Source of the DNA: Bacteroidia bacterium
Lineage (GTDB): Bacteria > Bacteroidota > Bacteroidia > NS11-12g > UBA955
Assembly (NCBI GenBank): GCA_023254645.1
Contig: JALRLA010000042.1
Location: 1-6,035 of the forward strand
Direction of reading: 5' to 3'
DNA: 6,035 bases
Shown here: positions 5,130 through 6,035 of the stretch, piece after piece
How positions within the stretch are numbered: position 1 is the first letter of the stretch
Layout of the letters: every line of letters begins with the position of its first letter
Program-made: the position numbers and the translations under genes
The notes under the pieces: model-generated
What the model was told of the DNA's origin: nothing
What the model saw: the letters and a program-made list of their open reading frames with translations, nothing else
Database searches by the model: none

Positions 5130-6035
5130 AACGCCACCTTCAGGTATACTCCTGCAGAAATCAAGAACTTTTGATTCAAGCAGTCGTACATGGGGTCCAA
5201 ACGGACATCCAAACGCACTCCTTCAACCGCCAATGGATGCATGTAATTGAGTCGGGCTTGCAGGATGCGACGATCGCGGACGGTGCTGTAGGGTTCTTGA
5301 CGATCTACACTGCTGTACAAGGGTGCTCCTAAAGGCGCTGAAAATTCATGGGCCGTTTGTACAATCAAGGCTTGTTCCCATTGCCCCCTGGAATGTTTGA
5401 TCCAAGAGCTGCTGGCCCAGCCCTCTCGAAAGGGTTGCCTCAATTGTGGGCTGGCATCGCGGCTGTGCATGAATTGGCTATTGATTTCCCAAGGCCCTAG
5501 GTTGGCTCGAAGGCCTGCACTGAGATTGATCTGAGTGACCAAGGGTTTGCGCTGTTGGAGGTTTTCTCCTCCTTGATGGTAAACCAGGGCGCTAATGGGG
5601 CTGCTTAGGCTGAAGTCTTCACGGCTGATCCAAATGGGTTTGACCACGGTTCCAGCAGAGATGATTTCCTGTTGGCTTTGATTGGGGATGGCCAGCTGTC
5701 GCCAGTCAAGCCAAGTATTGACCTGAACCTTGGGGTGGAATATTCGGTGGTCAATTCCGTATTCAACCGGTCGGTTCCAGGCCCAATCGTAGTTCATCAG
5801 GGTTTCGGGTAGATCGTGGGACAAGGGTCCAGGCAAGTGGCCCAATTGCCAGCGCTGCTTGTTGTGAACATAGCGAAAAGCCAGAAGTGGAAAAAGCCGA
5901 ACGGGGGAGGCAGATTGCCAGATTCGGGCCGAATGCTGAGCCCCGTAAAGCCCTTGAACCACAAGGCCACCGCTCAGCAAGGCTCCCTGACCCAAGGCTT
6001 TGTGAATCTCCGATCGAAATTGAGCGCCCAATAAG
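5126..6035 (-). CDS. putative outer-membrane beta-barrel protein, N-terminus outside the window
   Basis: I do not recognise a named function. The minus-strand frame is open to the window edge (6032-6034 reads as Leu), so the first in-frame TTG at 6029-6031 is very unlikely to be the true start and the gene is 5'-partial. About 301 residues are visible. They show many short alternating hydrophobic/polar stretches rich in Trp, Tyr and Gln, no long hydrophobic helix, and a C-terminus YLKVAF ending in Phe, as in outer-membrane barrels. The order LGHLPG...LPETLMNYDWAWNRPVEYGI (63-93), then VNTWLDWRQ and QQEIISAG, resembles, from memory, uncharacterised Bacteroidota proteins with a barrel-like pattern (PR..L...P..L.....Y.RP..EG......WxDW...R..F..G). 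The signal peptide would lie outside. Codon use and base composition look like the neighbours, so I see no sign of transfer. It converges on the PagL-like gene with overlapping stops. Confidence 0.8.
   Translation of the reverse strand, partial: LLGAQFRSEIHKALGQGALLSGGLVVQGLYGAQHSARIWQSASPVRLFPLLAFRYVHNKQRWQLGHLPGPLSHDLPETLMNYDWAWNRPVEYGIDHRIFHPKVQVNTWLDWRQLAIPNQSQQEIISAGTVVKPIWISREDFSLSSPISALVYHQGGENLQQRKPLVTQINLSAGLRANLGPWEINSQFMHSRDASPQLRQPFREGWASSSWIKHSRGQWEQALIVQTAHEFSAPLGAPLYSSVDRQEPYSTVRDRRILQARLNYMHPLAVEGVRLDVRLDPMYDCLNQKFLISAGVYLKVAF

Noticed and set aside
5159..5176. AATCAA/TTGATT inverted repeat just past the convergent stops as a terminator of the plus-strand transcript
   Set aside because: The stem is 6 bp and A/T-rich, has no following U-run, and lies within the coding sequence of the minus-strand gene; likely chance.

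Overview
The window looks like a Bacteroidota chromosome, probably in or near Flavobacteriales (lineage inferred). Evidence: the PurD has the AKDYKRIGEGD/NTGGMG form I associate with this phylum, the ExbD has the SSALNDIMFF-type membrane helix seen there, and a PagL-like protein carries HFSNA...PNLGIN. None of the starts has a clear Shine-Dalgarno sequence, and TTG is the dominant leucine codon. Gene density is very high: the only gap above 10 bases between genes is 69 bases (2824-2892).

Layout. A plus-strand gene train fills 1-5129. The first part (1-2823) is housekeeping: the 3' end of cysS (with an in-frame stop at 47-49), rsmE (16S rRNA m3U1498 methyltransferase), purD (glycinamide ribonucleotide synthetase) and a DUF502 membrane protein. 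Spacings are 3 nt, 9 nt and a 4-nt ATGA overlap. After the 69-base gap, which can form two mutually exclusive small hairpins, comes an envelope cluster: exbB (proton channel), exbD, and a secreted PagL/acyloxyacyl-hydrolase-like beta-barrel, spaced 9 and 2 nt apart. On the minus strand, a second outer-membrane beta-barrel-type protein of unknown function (5126-6035, N-terminus outside the window) converges on the PagL-like gene. Their stop codons overlap by 4 bases, so there is no room for a terminator between them.

How the genes fit together. ExbB and ExbD form the inner-membrane proton-driven motor that normally energises TonB-dependent outer-membrane transport. No tonB follows exbD here; a putative lipid A-modifying outer-membrane enzyme takes that position. 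In the PagL-like protein the catalytic His and Ser and the oxyanion-type Asn appear conserved, but the position matching the catalytic Glu of Pseudomonas PagL is Asn. This substitution, the exbB-exbD-pagL-like arrangement and the overlapping convergent stops are the points most worth a second look. I see no mobile elements, CRISPR arrays, tRNA or rRNA genes, and no clear evidence of a wholly new system.
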